Source of the DNA: Micropterix aruncella | Taxonomy: Eukaryota > Arthropoda > Insecta > Lepidoptera > Micropterigidae | Direction of reading: 5' to 3' | NCBI GenBank assembly: GCA_944548615.1 | Contig: OX155978.1 | Location: forward strand, 6,520,609 to 6,584,608 | Length of the DNA stretch: 64,000 nucleotides | In this document: in pieces, positions 33,472-44,106 of the stretch | How the letters are laid out: each line of letters opens with the position of its first letter | Numbering within the stretch: position 1 is the stretch's first letter | The notes under the pieces: generated by a model | What the model was told of the DNA's origin: nothing | Seen by the model: the letters and a program-made list of their open reading frames with translations, nothing else | Database searches by the model: none | Translations under genes and position numbers: made by a program

Positions 33472-33682
33472 ACTAGCTGCGCCCAGCGGTTTCACCCGCA
33501 TGGTGATGGAAAATTGTGATAATGATGATAGAAAACCATATATTTTTATAAATTATAGCCTATGTGTTATTCTGATGTGTAAGCTATATTATTGTAAAGT
33601 TTCATCAAAATCCATTCAGTAGTTTTTGCGTGAAAGAGTAACAAACATCCATACATACATACAAACTTTCGCGTTTAAGCCA
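33472..33682 (+). mobile_element. Short retroposon opening CTAGCTGCGCCC
   Basis: Opens CTAGCTGCGCCCAGCGGTTT, includes TAGCCTATGTGTTATTC, TTTCATCAAAATCCATTCAG, TTTTTGCGTGAAAGAGTAAC and ends in CATACATACATACAAACTTT. This order of phrases is characteristic of a highly repeated insect (Lepidoptera-associated) retroposon; that association is from memory. Confidence 0.7.
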
Positions 33683-34045
33683 TGTGAATGGGGTTTGAAC
33701 CATTTTTCTATATCTAGAAAATGAGTCTTCAAAATGTGTCTTTCATAATCGATAATTGATTTGAAGTCTTTCAATTCCGCAGTTCAATCATAGTAAATTA
33801 CATATTCTGAGTAAACTAATGTTGTGACTCGCTATAATTAATTGTCCTCATCGGATTTATTTAATAAGCAAATTAGCCGTTATCAACTAATAATATTTCG
33901 AGGTTAATTGGGGTTTTAATTAATTAAATATTTATTTATTTAATTAATTAAATTAAATAATTACATGCGTAAGGGGTTATTCACTAGGTGTTGATGCACT
34001 TTTTCCGTAAACAGCAATGATGGTGAATCGTGGCTAGGAGATTAA

Positions 34046-34350
34046 CCCTTGGAGTAAATGGGTATTTTCATGGATGCATCTGTGACTTTTGCAGGATTTT
34101 CGGCGACATCGACTTAGAGTACTATAACTACGAAACTACTACACCAATCATAAAAAGAACAACTGCACAATGATTGCATTGAAATTTCGAATATAGAATA
34201 TTGAAATATCATTTTGTAAAACAATTAGATAATTATGAATAAATATGAGAACGTCAAAGAAGTGAAAAAAACGCGCGACCAGATCTGGTCGTATCATACT
34301 CAACGGATAATTGTTTCACAACCAGATTTGGTCGTATCATACTCAACGGG
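34046..34350. mobile_element. TTAA-flanked element B3 (305 bp) next to exon 6
   Basis: TTAA at 34042-34045 and 34351-34354; termini CCCTTGGAGTAAATGG and ATCATACTCAACGGG. Its right end is 30 bp from the first base of Ehbp1 exon 6, so the branch point of intron 5 must lie in or beside it. Confidence 0.83.
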
Positions 34351-34384
34351 TTAATATGAATTAATTTCTTATTTCTTTGCACAG

Positions 34385-34672
34385 GTCTTAGATTTAACGC
34401 ATCAAATGGAGCAGATGACCAATTCCCTCACGGGAAACGAACTGTACTCCCTCACCCCACTGAGCATCCAGTCCATCCAGTCCTTGATGTCGGACGACTC
34501 TAAGACACCGATCCAGAGCCCCACGGCCGAAGAGGACAGTCCACTGGACAGGCATATGATGCATCCTCACCAGGATATCGGCATTACGGATCGGAGTTCC
34601 GCTGAGCGAGTTACCGTCGATGTCGGCGGTCTCAAAAGCTTTAAGTTTACAACGACACAAGTCGCGAAACAC
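34385..34672 (+). CDS. Ehbp1: Ehbp1 exon 6 (Ser/Thr-rich linker)
   Basis: TTTGCACAG acceptor, CAC/GTAAGT donor, 288 nt in phase 0 at both ends. Reads VLDLTHQMEQMTNSLTGNEL, YSLTPLSIQSIQSLMSDDSK, TPIQSPTAEEDSPLDRHMMH. It is low-complexity and polar, as expected for the poorly conserved linker between the NT-C2 and CH domains. Assignment rests on position, strong splice sites and unbroken phase rather than on similarity. Confidence 0.82.
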
Positions 34673-34862
34673 GTAAGTTATTAACAATGACAGGCTCAAG
34701 GTTGGGCAGGCAAATTGAGGATTTTTATTTTTGTAAAATAAGTACATACCTCATTTTGCGAGACCTTGCTTTGTCATTTTCTCAGCCCACCAACCGACAA
34801 GTATTGAGGGAAAGTATTGTGAACGCGCAATATTTTTTTTCGAAATGACGATGGAAATATTT

Positions 34863-35507
34863 CCCTCCAAACCCCCAATACAGTTTGTGCGGGATGGCTC
34901 TAAAGGCAAAAAACGTTTTCCTAAAAATTCTTTCTCAATAATCGAGAAAGCTTCATAATGGATTCTGGAGGTTGATTCGGTCTCTAAGCAGTATAAATTT
35001 CCTGAAACTCTCGGATGCATAGCCCTCTGTCCAGATATAATTCGTTACTCTTTATCTCGGAAGATGGCCCTTAACTGATCCATGTTAATCAAATATCCCA
35101 AAATATCAAGAGTACAAATTATATAAATACCATGATCTCGCAGATGCCGTCACCCGGAACGGCTTCACTGTTAACTTTCACACTGTGGAAGTTGGCGATC
35201 GTGGCCTGCCAGCCAAATCTGTTTCATCTTTTTAAAGATCTTGGTCTTTCCAGAAAAATAATCAACTCTTTCCTAGAAAAAATATCTAAAACCGCGATTT
35301 CCGCATCTCGAATTCTGTAGCTTCGAAGGGGGGAGTGAATGGGTGGTAAGGTGAACGCTCACATGTGGCAAGCCAGCTGTCCTAAACTTACCGCAGCCGG
35401 TCGTAAGTCCGAAATCCACCACTTGCCCCCCAGAAGTGTCACAAAAAAAATGTTTTATGATAGACCCGACATTGGTCGGTGAATTCCATGGCAGCTCCGT
35501 TTGTATA
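34863..35507 (+). pseudogene. R2-type retrotransposon 3' fragment (copy J)
   Basis: Starts at the codons for SKPPIQFVRDG and runs to the family 3' end (GGCAGCTCCGTTTGTATATT). Several stops and frame changes (for example near 34957, 35077, 35320) show an old dead copy. It sits in sense in Ehbp1 intron 6. Confidence 0.87.
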
Positions 35508-35751
35508 TTATTTAATTTATTGAGCCTCCCTGAGACGATTAGAACCATTTCCAAATGGAAGTCTGTCTGTGTGTCTGTGTGATTTCCTCCCTGGTAGAGA
35601 TAAGCGCTAGCTCTAAAATACTGCCTGCAGTCAATAAGCTCGCCTTTTCTCAAGAATAAAGCATTTTTTTATTATCATTATTAATAATAATCCGATTGAG
35701 CTGAAATTTCGCACGTGGGCATCATTTGGGTATGGCAAGAGTTAAAAAGGT
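35508..35751. other. No gene recognised
   Basis: Short intron stretch between copy J and the nested X elements, with a GTCTGTCTGTGTGTCTGTGT simple repeat near 35560. Confidence 0.4.
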
Positions 35752-35762
35752 TGTTGTTGGAA

Positions 35763-36986
35763 GCCAACTAGGGTTGTCGACTACAGCGGGCGAGCCCGTC
35801 ACCTTAGGAAGTTTTAACGATTAGTCAATCTCTCTCCCTGGAGTGAGCGCAGAAGACTTGAGGACAAAACAGTCCACCGTCTAGCTACGCCACAAGCCCG
35901 TAAGAGGCCAACGCCTTAACCGCGAGATAGCTAGGAATGTTACCCGGCGGGCCTACACTCACGCCCTTACTTCCAACTGGCTGTTCACCCAGGATCGGAT
36001 GGCCGATGGTCGTTTCAAGAGCAGTCGCCGTAAGGTCCGCAACCACCCCCGCTCTATAGGAAACAGTACTGCTTCCAGACTCCCCCGACTGTTAGTCAGG
36101 GAGCTAATGGGCCCATGATGAGGTGGCCACGATGACCCATGTGTTCAGGGTCGGTCACACTCACGGGTCAACACCCATCCGATGGCCTCCACGCATGGGG
36201 TGCGAGCCTGGGTAGGACACTGGGTCAACCAGTCTCCCCTGGGAATCAAACCTCTGGCGCTCCTGGACGGTCTGCGCACCGAGCGGTGCAAGCCAATCGA
36301 CTGTGCTCTCCGACTAACAGTCGGGGGAGTCTGGGAACTGTATTGTTTCCTATAGAGCGGGGGTGGTTGTCTACCTTACGGCGACTGCTCTTGAAATGAT
36401 CATTGGCCATCCGATCCCGGTTCAGAGTCGGACAAAGGACGCCTTGGTCCGCGATAGATTCGGTGCACACCGTTTCACCGCTTCGTAAGGTAGAGGACCG
36501 CGCAAGCGACCTCGAACTCGGAACCAATCGAGAGACCGGAGAAATCTGGTCACAATTGGAAGCAAGGGCGCGAGGGTCGGCCCGCCAGGTAACACTGGCT
36601 ATCTCGCGGTAAGGCGTTGGCTTCTTGCGGCTTGTGACGTAGCTGGACGTTGGATTTGTTCTGTCCAAAGTCTTCTACGTTCACTGCAGGGCGACAGAAC
36701 GAGAAAATCGTTAAAACGTCCTGTGGTGACGGGCTCGCCCGTTGTAGTTGACACCGCAAGTTGTTAGTCAGAGTGCACAGTCGATTGGCTTACGCCGCAC
36801 GGTGCGCAGACCGTCCAGGAGCGCCAGAAGGTTGATTCCTAGGGGAAACTGACCATTAGGCCAGAGTCCTACACAGGCTCGCACTTCATGCGTGGAGGCC
36901 GTCGGATAGGTGTTGACCCATGAGTGTGACCAACCCTGAACAGAATGGGTCTTCGTGGCCAACTCAGCAAGGGCCCATTAACTCCC
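35763..36986 (+). mobile_element. Element X, outer copy (X2a), split by another X
   Basis: Flanked by the 11-bp duplication TGTTGTTGGAA (35752-35762 and 36987-36997). The two halves 35763-36099 and 36772-36986 together make one X element, oriented opposite to X1 on the plus strand. The interruption is a second X inserted backwards. Confidence 0.75.
36100..36761 (-). mobile_element. Element X, inner copy (X2b, 662 bp)
   Basis: Flanked by TGTTAGTCAG (36090-36099 and 36762-36771), a 10-bp target duplication within the outer X. Starts GGAGCTAATGGGCC, ends TTGTAGTTGACACCGCAAG, the same boundaries as X1. Short open frames (up to 140 codons) exist but their translations do not agree between copies beyond nucleotide similarity. 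Confidence 0.75.
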
Positions 36987-36997
36987 TGTTGTTGGAA

Positions 36998-37560
36998 ACC
37001 GTCCACCAGGGGTGCACTAGTCATATTTCTATCTCGAAATATTGGTCTTCTTGGAAATGTTGATTGGAATATCTCATATACAAGCTACACTAATAATATT
37101 TAGATTCCGTCATATATTTTAATCAAATATTAACGCTATATGTTGGTGCTTCGCCCGACCCCACTCTTAACCGAGAAACGAACAGGGCTGCCCGAGGCGA
37201 TTGCAATGGAACATAACCGGGTTCGTCAACCAGCCGAGAGAGGGCGCTCATCGATTTTATTTATGAAATGAATATTCAGATGAAATCAGTTCTTGGCTGC
37301 TTGCCGGGAAAGTCTTAGGGTGAATAAATATATTTTTTAAAAGAGTAGTCCAAAGTTGTTTTTGTTTCTAGGCTTGAATGTGTAGGGTAGGTAGGTGGGG
37401 GCTAGGCCCTGCAATTTTCGGTTTTTTGAAAATTGTGGAGAATTAGAGATAGATTTTTTTTCAGTTTTATATTGGAGTTTTAGATTAGGATCTTACCTAT
37501 AACCCCTAAAAATATCAGGCATGTTCAATCATTTGTTGCAGAGAAATCTAAAATTATATA
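36998..37560. other. No gene recognised
   Basis: AT-rich with one GC-richer patch at 37141-37330 that ends TTGGCTGCTTGCCGGGAAAG, resembling the outer ends of the inverted element at 5112-5823. Confidence 0.4.
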
Positions 37561-37716
37561 TAAAAAATAATTGCAGGGGATTGCCCCAAAAAATGAAGCA
37601 AAGCGTCGTCTCCAACTATGTAAGCAAATGATATCGATGAACTTGATACTCAAATGTGAAGCTAAACCAGGCAGTTCATCACCGTAAGTTCAATTGCGAA
37701 AATAGCTTAAACCGTT

Positions 37717-38190
37717 TTGGAAAAACTCAGCTTGGAAGGACAAGAAATATTACATCAAAATACGAAAAAACAGGCTTGCCGCTTTTTCCAGGCTCACGTG
37801 CGACCGAACTTCTTGACGATCGGTGTGGAAATGGAAGTTGTTGAGACGGGTCAGCCACCTGGTGGCTATCGAAATAATTACAAAATACCCTCCGAAAACC
37901 CCCGTGTGTGGATTTGCCCCATGCTGGGCTTTACCCCCACCTACCCTATATTTCTTTGCGTACGGTTCAGGTTAAAACTAAGCAGGAATCAGCTATGCAT
38001 ACTTCCGGGGTTTCCTATGGGTATCTTAGACCGATCTATGCAGATTTGCCTTGAAGAAGCAGGCGTTCTATTTTCTGTGTGTTTTTCAACTAAGGAGCCA
38101 ATCGAAATAATTGTTCCCGCAAAAATACTAGAGTTTGTGGAAAGTACAGGAGTCAACGGAGGCAACGGAGGCCCAAAAGATGATTTTTGA
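37717..38190 (+). other. Unrecognised 157-codon open frame
   Basis: MEKLSLEGQEILHQNTKKQA start, a central PPGGYRNNYKIPSENPRVW, then RLKLSRNQLCILPGFP and a Gly/Asn-rich end. No domain, signal peptide or membrane segment is recognised, no splice link to Ehbp1 is visible, and the base composition is less AT-rich than its flanks. It could be a fragment of an unknown transposable element ORF; its end abuts an RNase-H LINE scrap. Translation is not demonstrated. Confidence 0.3.
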
Positions 38191-38193
38191 AAG

Positions 38194-38262
38194 GCTTTGA
38201 AAACCGTGGCATATTGTCCAAGGAGGATGCTGATTCTATGGTTGGTTGCAGTGTATATGGTC
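38194..38262 (-). pseudogene. RNase H LINE scrap
   Basis: The minus strand reads TNHRISILLGQYATVFKA, matching TNHRISIPLGQYATVFQAE of the RNase-H units at 47710-48811 and 57722-62035. Only about 70 bp remain. Confidence 0.75.
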
Positions 38263-38335
38263 TTAAGAACCCAACAACTCATCTAATCTAAAGCCGAATC
38301 AGCCTATTAAAGTAGTAAAATTGTTTTATTTTCAG

Positions 38336-38455
38336 AATCTCAAACCGCTGGAGCTGAAGTCTCTGAATTCGCCAGCGGATGTGACCAACACGACAGACAG
38401 CAATAAACTACAGCCAAACTACAAGGATAACAAAGTTTCTGACGATAAAACACCA
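38336..38455 (+). CDS. Ehbp1: Ehbp1 exon 7 (linker)
   Basis: ATTTTCAG acceptor, CCA/GTTAGT donor, 120 nt, phase 0 at both ends. Reads NLKPLELKSLNSPADVTNTT and ends YKDNKVSDDKTP. Polar linker preceding the CH domain; support comes from splice sites, length divisible by three and phase match with neighbours. Confidence 0.8.
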
Positions 38456-38499
38456 GTTAGTACCAAATACATTTTTTTTAACACAAAATAGTGATTTAA

Positions 38500-39158
38500 C
38501 CCTTCGAGTAGCGGCATAATTTCATGGCAAACCGCGGCAATTTATTGTAATTTCTTGAAATATCGCCGCCCTCGATAAAAAGTTCTATAACTATGAAACT
38601 AATAGCGACCATAAAAAAAATAACTGTACAATGATCACATTGAAATTTCGTATATAGAATATTGATATCTCATTTTGTGAAACAATTAGATAATTTAAAA
38701 TAAATATGAGAAAGTCGAAAAAGTGAAAAAAACTTGGTATTTCTAACTTGTACTGGTCTTACGAAAAAATACGGAACCCAATTTAGAAATTGTAAATACT
38801 ATCATGATCTTTAGATTCTTTATCAAAGATAATATTTCGTTTCACTTATATGCATACAAAAATATTTAGGTATTAGCTCATAAAACCAATAAAAATTTTG
38901 ATGATTTCTCGAAAAAAAAAACAAAAGATGATTTTTGAAAATGGAATTTTACTAGAAATATCCGCGAAATGACGCGCGAATTTATTCTAGCGGCCGTCTA
39001 TGTATCTATGGTAATAATGATATATTTGGTATGGATTTTAGTATGAGTTCGAATTAGTAAATAATATTACTGTGCGCTCCGATAGCAAGCCACCAATATT
39101 GATCGTTACGTAGGTGTTCTGATGTGCAACCAAATTTGGTCATTACTTAGCCGTAGGG
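38500..39158. mobile_element. TTAA-flanked element C1 (659 bp)
   Basis: TTAA at 38496-38499 and 39159-39162; termini CCCTTCGAGTAGCGGCAT and CTTAGCCGTAGGG. Its interior is shared with C2 (52558-53524) and, more distantly, with the A and B subfamilies. No intact ORF. Confidence 0.8.
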
Positions 39159-39162
39159 TTAA

Positions 39163-39954
39163 AAGACATATATTAGTAACGCTTGTGACCGCTGGTGATA
39201 CATACAGAGTGAGTTTTAATTAACTGGCATTCTTGAAAGGGGTGAATTAATAGGAGTAAGTAAGCAACTTTTGATAAAATATTGTGAAGAAAAACAAAAA
39301 AAAAAAAAAACGCAAGAGAAGTTGAACTGTTTTCATGACGATACACTCATTGCAGATTGGACATAATTAGCGTTATGAATGACAATGTTGGAGTTGTTTT
39401 ATTTATTTATCAGTTGTTTTATTTATTTATCAGCCAGATGGATAACGCCACATGATTGAATTGCGATATAAAATAATCACAGTCACCACTTCATTAACCA
39501 GTCGGACGCCAACAATGCTATAGGCATTTTACGTTGTATGACAGATCCCCGAGTTGCCGTTTCGGCAGCCCTCCACATATATTATATAAATATATAATAT
39601 ACATGACTAACAAGATTAATTACTAGGTAACGAGAGGGAATTCATGAAAAATGATATTGTTAGTATTTATTTACAAAATTGTCAAAAAAGTTGCAGTGCA
39701 GTTTTTTGCGAGCGATGGTTCGTTTCCGACTGGTTAAATGACTGATTATCAGTGTCTCGTTATTTATTTATTTATTTATTTTCAGGAAAACCAACAGCTA
39801 ATTATAATTTAACAAAGCCGGAGTAACATAACAGAGAGCCAATTAAAGGTTTTCACGTTTAAATAACGTTGTAGAAACATATGTGATCTTCCAATTAAAG
39901 CTATCAATTAAAAATGCATCAAAAATTATTCAACAATTAATGCTAAAAAATTCA
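39163..39954. other. No gene recognised
   Basis: AT-rich intron. A stretch at 39218-39265 repeats the old unit near 4918-4965. Duplicated TTGTTTTATTTATTTATCAG near 39405-39432. Confidence 0.4.
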
Positions 39955-40250
39955 CTGTTCAGCCGCTGCCTAGCTGAGTTAACACTCGTACAGAATAGAT
40001 CAAAGTCAAAGCGTTTAATCATGTCATTGAAATTGTCACTTGTTCGTCACAGAAATGAATTTTGCCTATAGTTGGTACCAGCATGAGGAACATAAAGAGC
40101 AGGGTTAAATCTATTGAGTTTGGAAGGAACACGGAGATTAATTTTATTTAGTAAGTCAGGACAGTTAATATTATTGGAGGTAATTTTTAGCAAAAAGGTT
40201 AAGTCCGCAGTTTCACGCCGCTTAATCAAGGGGAGGATATTATGATGTTA
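39955..40250 (-). pseudogene. LINE C-terminal fragment
   Basis: The minus strand reads RRETADLTFLLKITSNNINC, PDLLNKINLRVPSKLNR, then a stop and FNDMIKRFDFDLF. This is the same protein region as the split LINE at 31740-33007 (DISLLLLILNGSIDCPELLS). RT is missing. Confidence 0.65.
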
Positions 40251-40492
40251 TTGTGATGTTATTGTGATTAGAAATTTCATTAATTTTCTAACAAACATAT
40301 AAGACCAATCTTGAACTACATTTTGAATTCTAAAAACGTTATCGCGACCGATATACAGCTTTGTTTTGCTAATCGTCGTAACGTCAGAATTTTACCGTAT
40401 GAATTTTGTAGCACCCGACATTTGGCAATATAACAACCGCCATTGTCCAGAGTAGACTGAAGTGATGACAGTTGTGGAACCATAGTGCATCA

Positions 40493-40622
40493 AGTTACCG
40501 ACCGGACTGACCGGACCGACCGACCGAACCAACTGGACTAGACCGATCGGACCGACCAAACCGATCGACCGGACCAACTGGACCCACCGGACCGACCGGA
40601 TCGACCGGACCGAGCGACCGAC
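40493..40622. repeat. GC-rich minisatellite of CGGACCGAC-type units
   Basis: About 130 bp of irregular 4-9-bp units built from CCGACCGGAC, CCAACTGGAC and CCGATCGGAC. It stands out from the AT-rich flanks. The reverse strand has a 61-codon open frame of degenerate VGPVS/VRSIGL repeats that is an artefact. Confidence 0.9.
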
Positions 40623-40649
40623 GAGAATGAATTGTCGTGTGATATCTGG

Positions 40650-40795
40650 AGAGCAAGTTAGTCACGATTGACGATTAACGATTAATTGAGTTAGTCGCGA
40701 CTACTTCAATCGTGATTAACATTGAGTCAGTCGCGACTAACTCAATCGTGATTGATTAATCGATTGAAATATTCAATCGATTGACCCAACACTGC
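40650..40795. repeat. Palindrome-rich element end (possible hAT terminus)
   Basis: Repeated AGTTAGTCGCGACTAACT palindromes followed by ATTCAATCGATTGACCCAAC and ACTG. Read from the right edge it begins CAGTGTTGGGTCAATCGATT, which looks like a hAT-type terminus. A matching left end and 8-bp duplication were not found. Confidence 0.4.
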
Positions 40796-40799
40796 AGAA

Positions 40800-41110
40800 A
40801 TTACATTTACGAGTATTTACATTTACATTACGAAATTACGTTCTCAAAAATGAAAAGGGACCTCAAAGGGAAGAGATTTGAAGATGTGAAGCAGGTGGAA
40901 GCAACTTCGCAGGCGGCACTAGTGGACATTTCAATCGGGGAGTTCCAGAAATGTTTTGGCCAATGGAAACACAGATTGGATAAATGTGTGGCTTTAAATA
41001 GAGAGTATTTTGAAGGAGACTAGCTTTTGTTTTTATTACATTGTAATACAATTTGGTTTAAAAAAAAATCCTGGTACTTTTGGGTACCCCGTCGTATAAT
41101 CTATATGCTG
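40800..41110 (+). pseudogene. mariner-type transposase C-terminal remnant
   Basis: The frame at 40849-41023 reads KMKRDLKGKRFEDVKQVEAT, then EFQKCFGQWKHRLDKCVALN and REYFEGD plus stop. The phrases KxxLKGxRF...QWKxRxxKCxxxxGxYxEGD are the usual C-terminus of mariner-like transposases. Just after the stop the sequence has TTTTGGGTACCCCGTCGTAT, plausible as the mariner terminal repeat. The DDE core is absent. Confidence 0.75.
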
Positions 41111-41352
41111 ATAGCCTGCAAATGTCTACTCGGGCCCAGTTGCTCTCTCGACGGGGCCCGACGAACCACGACAAAGTTACAATATGACCCAACTCCATGG
41201 CATACTCTTAAATCCCCGCAAATCCCAAATTATTTTGGTAAGAAGTCAGCGACTAATGTCCTCTATTCATCATGCATGCTTTGCATTTCGAAATTCCTGC
41301 ATCAGGTAGATCTTTAAGCTGCGCAAGTTCGAATAATGTTTTTTATCTACAG

Positions 41353-41486
41353 GTGCAAGATCTACTAGAGTGGTGCAAAGAGATTACCAAAGATTACCCC
41401 CAGTGTAAAGTGACCAATCTAACGACAAGTTGGCGGAATGGAATCGCGTTCTGCGCTATCATTCATCACTTTCGACCGGAATTAAT
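41353..41486 (+). CDS. Ehbp1: Ehbp1 exon 8 (CH domain, first part)
   Basis: TTATCTACAG acceptor, AT/GTAAGT donor. Reads [44 protein letters not shown] plus two bases of Ile. LLEWC, TNxTTSWRNGxAFCAIxHHFRP is the calponin-homology domain signature of the EHBP1/MICAL group. The CH domain gives contact with actin or links to the endocytic machinery. A LINE insertion begins only about 40 bp after the donor. Confidence 0.96.
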
Positions 41487-41529
41487 GTAAGTTACAAATA
41501 TAATTTATACTACCATTGATTATATATGG

Positions 41530-42165
41530 CAAACAATGCGCTTCAATCCATTGCAAGGTCAAATAAGAGTGACCCTGCAATGGATTAAAGGGCACAGCGA
41601 CTCCCTGGGCAACGACGCGGCAGACGAACTGGCCAAAAGGGGATCAAAGGAAATAGTATATGGACCGGAACCCTTGATGCCCATACCCCAGGCCCAAATA
41701 AAAACATGGCTATGCAGAAACACCGACGAAACCCACCTTAAAGAATGGAAAAAAAACGCAGGATGCAGGCAAACAAAGAACGCGGTTCCGGAAGCGCCTA
41801 AAAAACTTGCCCGCAACCTCACCAGATCAAAAAGGGACAAAATCCGTAAAGTCATAGGTACTATGACAGGCCACTGTCCCCTAAACAAACACCTGTTTAC
41901 CATAGGTGTGACAGACAGCCCTCTATGCAGGGAATGCATGGAGGAAGAAGAAACGCCACAGCATGTGCTCATGGAATGCAGGAGCGTGGCAAGCAACGCA
42001 AGAATACTACAATCTCCAGCATCTGTCCCGGAGCCCTGTAGCAACCTAAACAGGCTGCTAACCTTCTGGGACAGCCTGGGTTGGCTGGAGTAACATAAAT
42101 AGAAACATGAGCCACGCAAAAAGGCCCAATCAAGAGGCCAAGTGTGGGAAATAGCCCAGGAAAAC
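41530..42165 (+). pseudogene. LINE 3' fragment with RNase H end and zinc knuckle (family C)
   Basis: 185-codon open frame (41536-42093): VTLQWIKGHSDSLGNDAADE, LAKRGSKEIVYGPEPL, then a CCHC-like CRECMEEEETPQHVLMECRS. It contains the last RNase H motif and zinc knuckle of an I/R1-like LINE but lacks RT and the start of RNase H. The 3' UTR includes GGCCAAGTGTGGGAAATAGC. Related minus-strand pieces lie at 42184-42290 and 62100-62285. Confidence 0.82.
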
Positions 42166-42183
42166 TAACTTATTCTTAGTATT

Positions 42184-42290
42184 CTTGCCCAATGCTCTGC
42201 CACGCTCCTGCATTCCATGAGCACATGCTGTGGCGTTTCTTCTTCCTCCATGCATCCTCTGCATAGAGGGCTGTCTGTCACACCTATGAT
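42184..42290 (-). pseudogene. Inverted partial copy of the adjacent LINE (family C)
   Basis: Reverse complement of 41898-41990 (the zinc-knuckle region CRECMEEEE...) about 200 bp downstream, so the two form a hairpin-capable inverted repeat. Confidence 0.8.
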
Positions 42291-42325
42291 TAGGCAATCA
42301 CTTACGCACCTTATACTTTTATTAA

Positions 42326-43775
42326 CCCCTCACGTTGCGAGGTAAAAACTCACCGCGCCCAAAAACATCACTTTTGCGCGCGACATATTCGCGCAAAAAA
42401 TCGACGCGAGTCAACGGCCTTGAGAAAAACGATCATAACTTATAAACCACTAATCGGATTAAAAAAATATAAATAGAAAAATGATCGCATTGAAATTTGA
42501 CATATAAAACATTATAACCTTATCTCGTAAAACAATTAAGATAATAATGAATAAATATTACAAAATTGGCAAACTGAAAAAACTCGCCTATAAAATCATT
42601 TCGATTTTTTTGTAAATACAGTTTTTGTAAATATCAAAAATTGTAAATACAGTTATGTTCTTTATTAAATGCTTTACCAAAACGATATTTTTTTTTTACT
42701 TATTTGCATACAAAAATACGGAAAAAATATTTATTTATTCAGCCAAGAAAAATTGTATGTATTCTCGTAAAAAAAAATTTTTTTAATTTTTAATTTGTGA
42801 CTACTTATGGTATTTTTTTATATGAAATTCTTTCAAAATAACTTTATTACTACATCACTTCTTCTTAGAAATCACACCAGAACTTTGAGCTTTGTCTGAT
42901 ATTATAGAAAAATCTAAAGTTTTGAGAGTTTCCGACTTCCAAACCTAATAATAAACTTTGAATGCCCATAATATAAAATTCGTTAGATTTTTTCAATTAT
43001 ATTGTCTTATCATAGACTTATTATATGTCTAATAACTAATTACTATACTCCAAAGAGTCACATTTCATCGAAAAACTATGGAAAATTGCACTTTTTTCTC
43101 TCATAGTAATTATCAAAACAAGTTTCATTTTCGCCAGCCATATTAGAAAACAACATATAATGTTCAAAATACGCATAATTATGTGATAACTTAGGATGTA
43201 AATGAAGCAATACCTATTTTATTAGTAAATTAAAGCGACATTACGTCATGTTTCGCGATATAACGGGATATTTCACAAACATTACAAAATAAAGACGGCC
43301 ATTTTTCGAGAGCCGTTTGGTTTCGCCAAAGTGTTTTCTTCGAAAATTCGTGAAAAACAGCAAATGGGCTGTGTAAATTGTTTAATCCTAAGGCCTAAAC
43401 TACTTAAAAATGGAAATTACTTACTTTTATCCGGTATACACTTCACTTATATACACAAAACAATTCACAACACAACACGTCGCGGAATTATACGCCGCCA
43501 GCGGTGGGCAGTTCGCGACTGTCGTCAGAAATGAGGTCACCGATTTTGTAAGGGATGTAGTAATTCATATTTCTAACATCGCATGCGGCAATCGAGCAAT
43601 TTCATAGTGTTGCATATTTGGCTATATTATGGCATCATTCGATAGAATATACAATCGCATTTCGAAATTTAAACGACATTTTCTTGAGCGGCGAGCGCGA
43701 TATCCCGTATGGGATAGTTTGGATTTCAGCCGGCCGCCATACATATCCCGCAAGGGATGTTAAGTGCCGAGCGGG
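42326..43775 (-). mobile_element. TTAA-flanked element A2 (1450 bp)
   Basis: TTAA at 42322-42325 and 43776-43779; termini CCCCTCACGTTGCGAGG and TGTTAAGTGCCGAGCGGG. It is oriented opposite to A1 and A3. It is longer than A1 because of a middle part (about 43190-43700) that A1 lacks and A3 shares on both sides of its hAT. Small open frames inside are not recognisable as a transposase. Confidence 0.78.
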
Positions 43776-43779
43776 TTAA

Positions 43780-44106
43780 GGTTATATTAAAGTTGCAGAT
43801 GCTATATAAGCAAATCGGCCATTCTTCTCGAATATAACCTAAAATTTTTGTATTATATTTTTTAAGGCATTTTAAGTCATAAAATACTCGTATTATAGGT
43901 AAATTCTATTTCAAAGTGTGTGAACAATACCCAGCAAGGTTCTTTTTTACTGCAAAAAATAACATTAATTTACAAAAAAACTTTAAACCATAATTATGAA
44001 TTAAAATTGAGTTAAAATATTAATATTTTGAAGGCGCGTAAAAATGTTGCTAGATATGTTATTTAATATTGTCTATGAAATGATGTCCGCAGGAGAATTT
44101 GATGTA
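43780..44106. other. AT-rich spacer between two A elements
   Basis: No feature. It separates the oppositely oriented A2 and A3 copies. Confidence 0.4.

Noticed and set aside
35763..36986. A single large palindrome or inverted-repeat transposon
   Set aside because: The 10-bp and 11-bp duplications show it is one X element inserted in reverse into another.
37717..38190. An extra Ehbp1 exon
   Set aside because: No matching splice sites, and exons 6 and 7 already join in phase without it.
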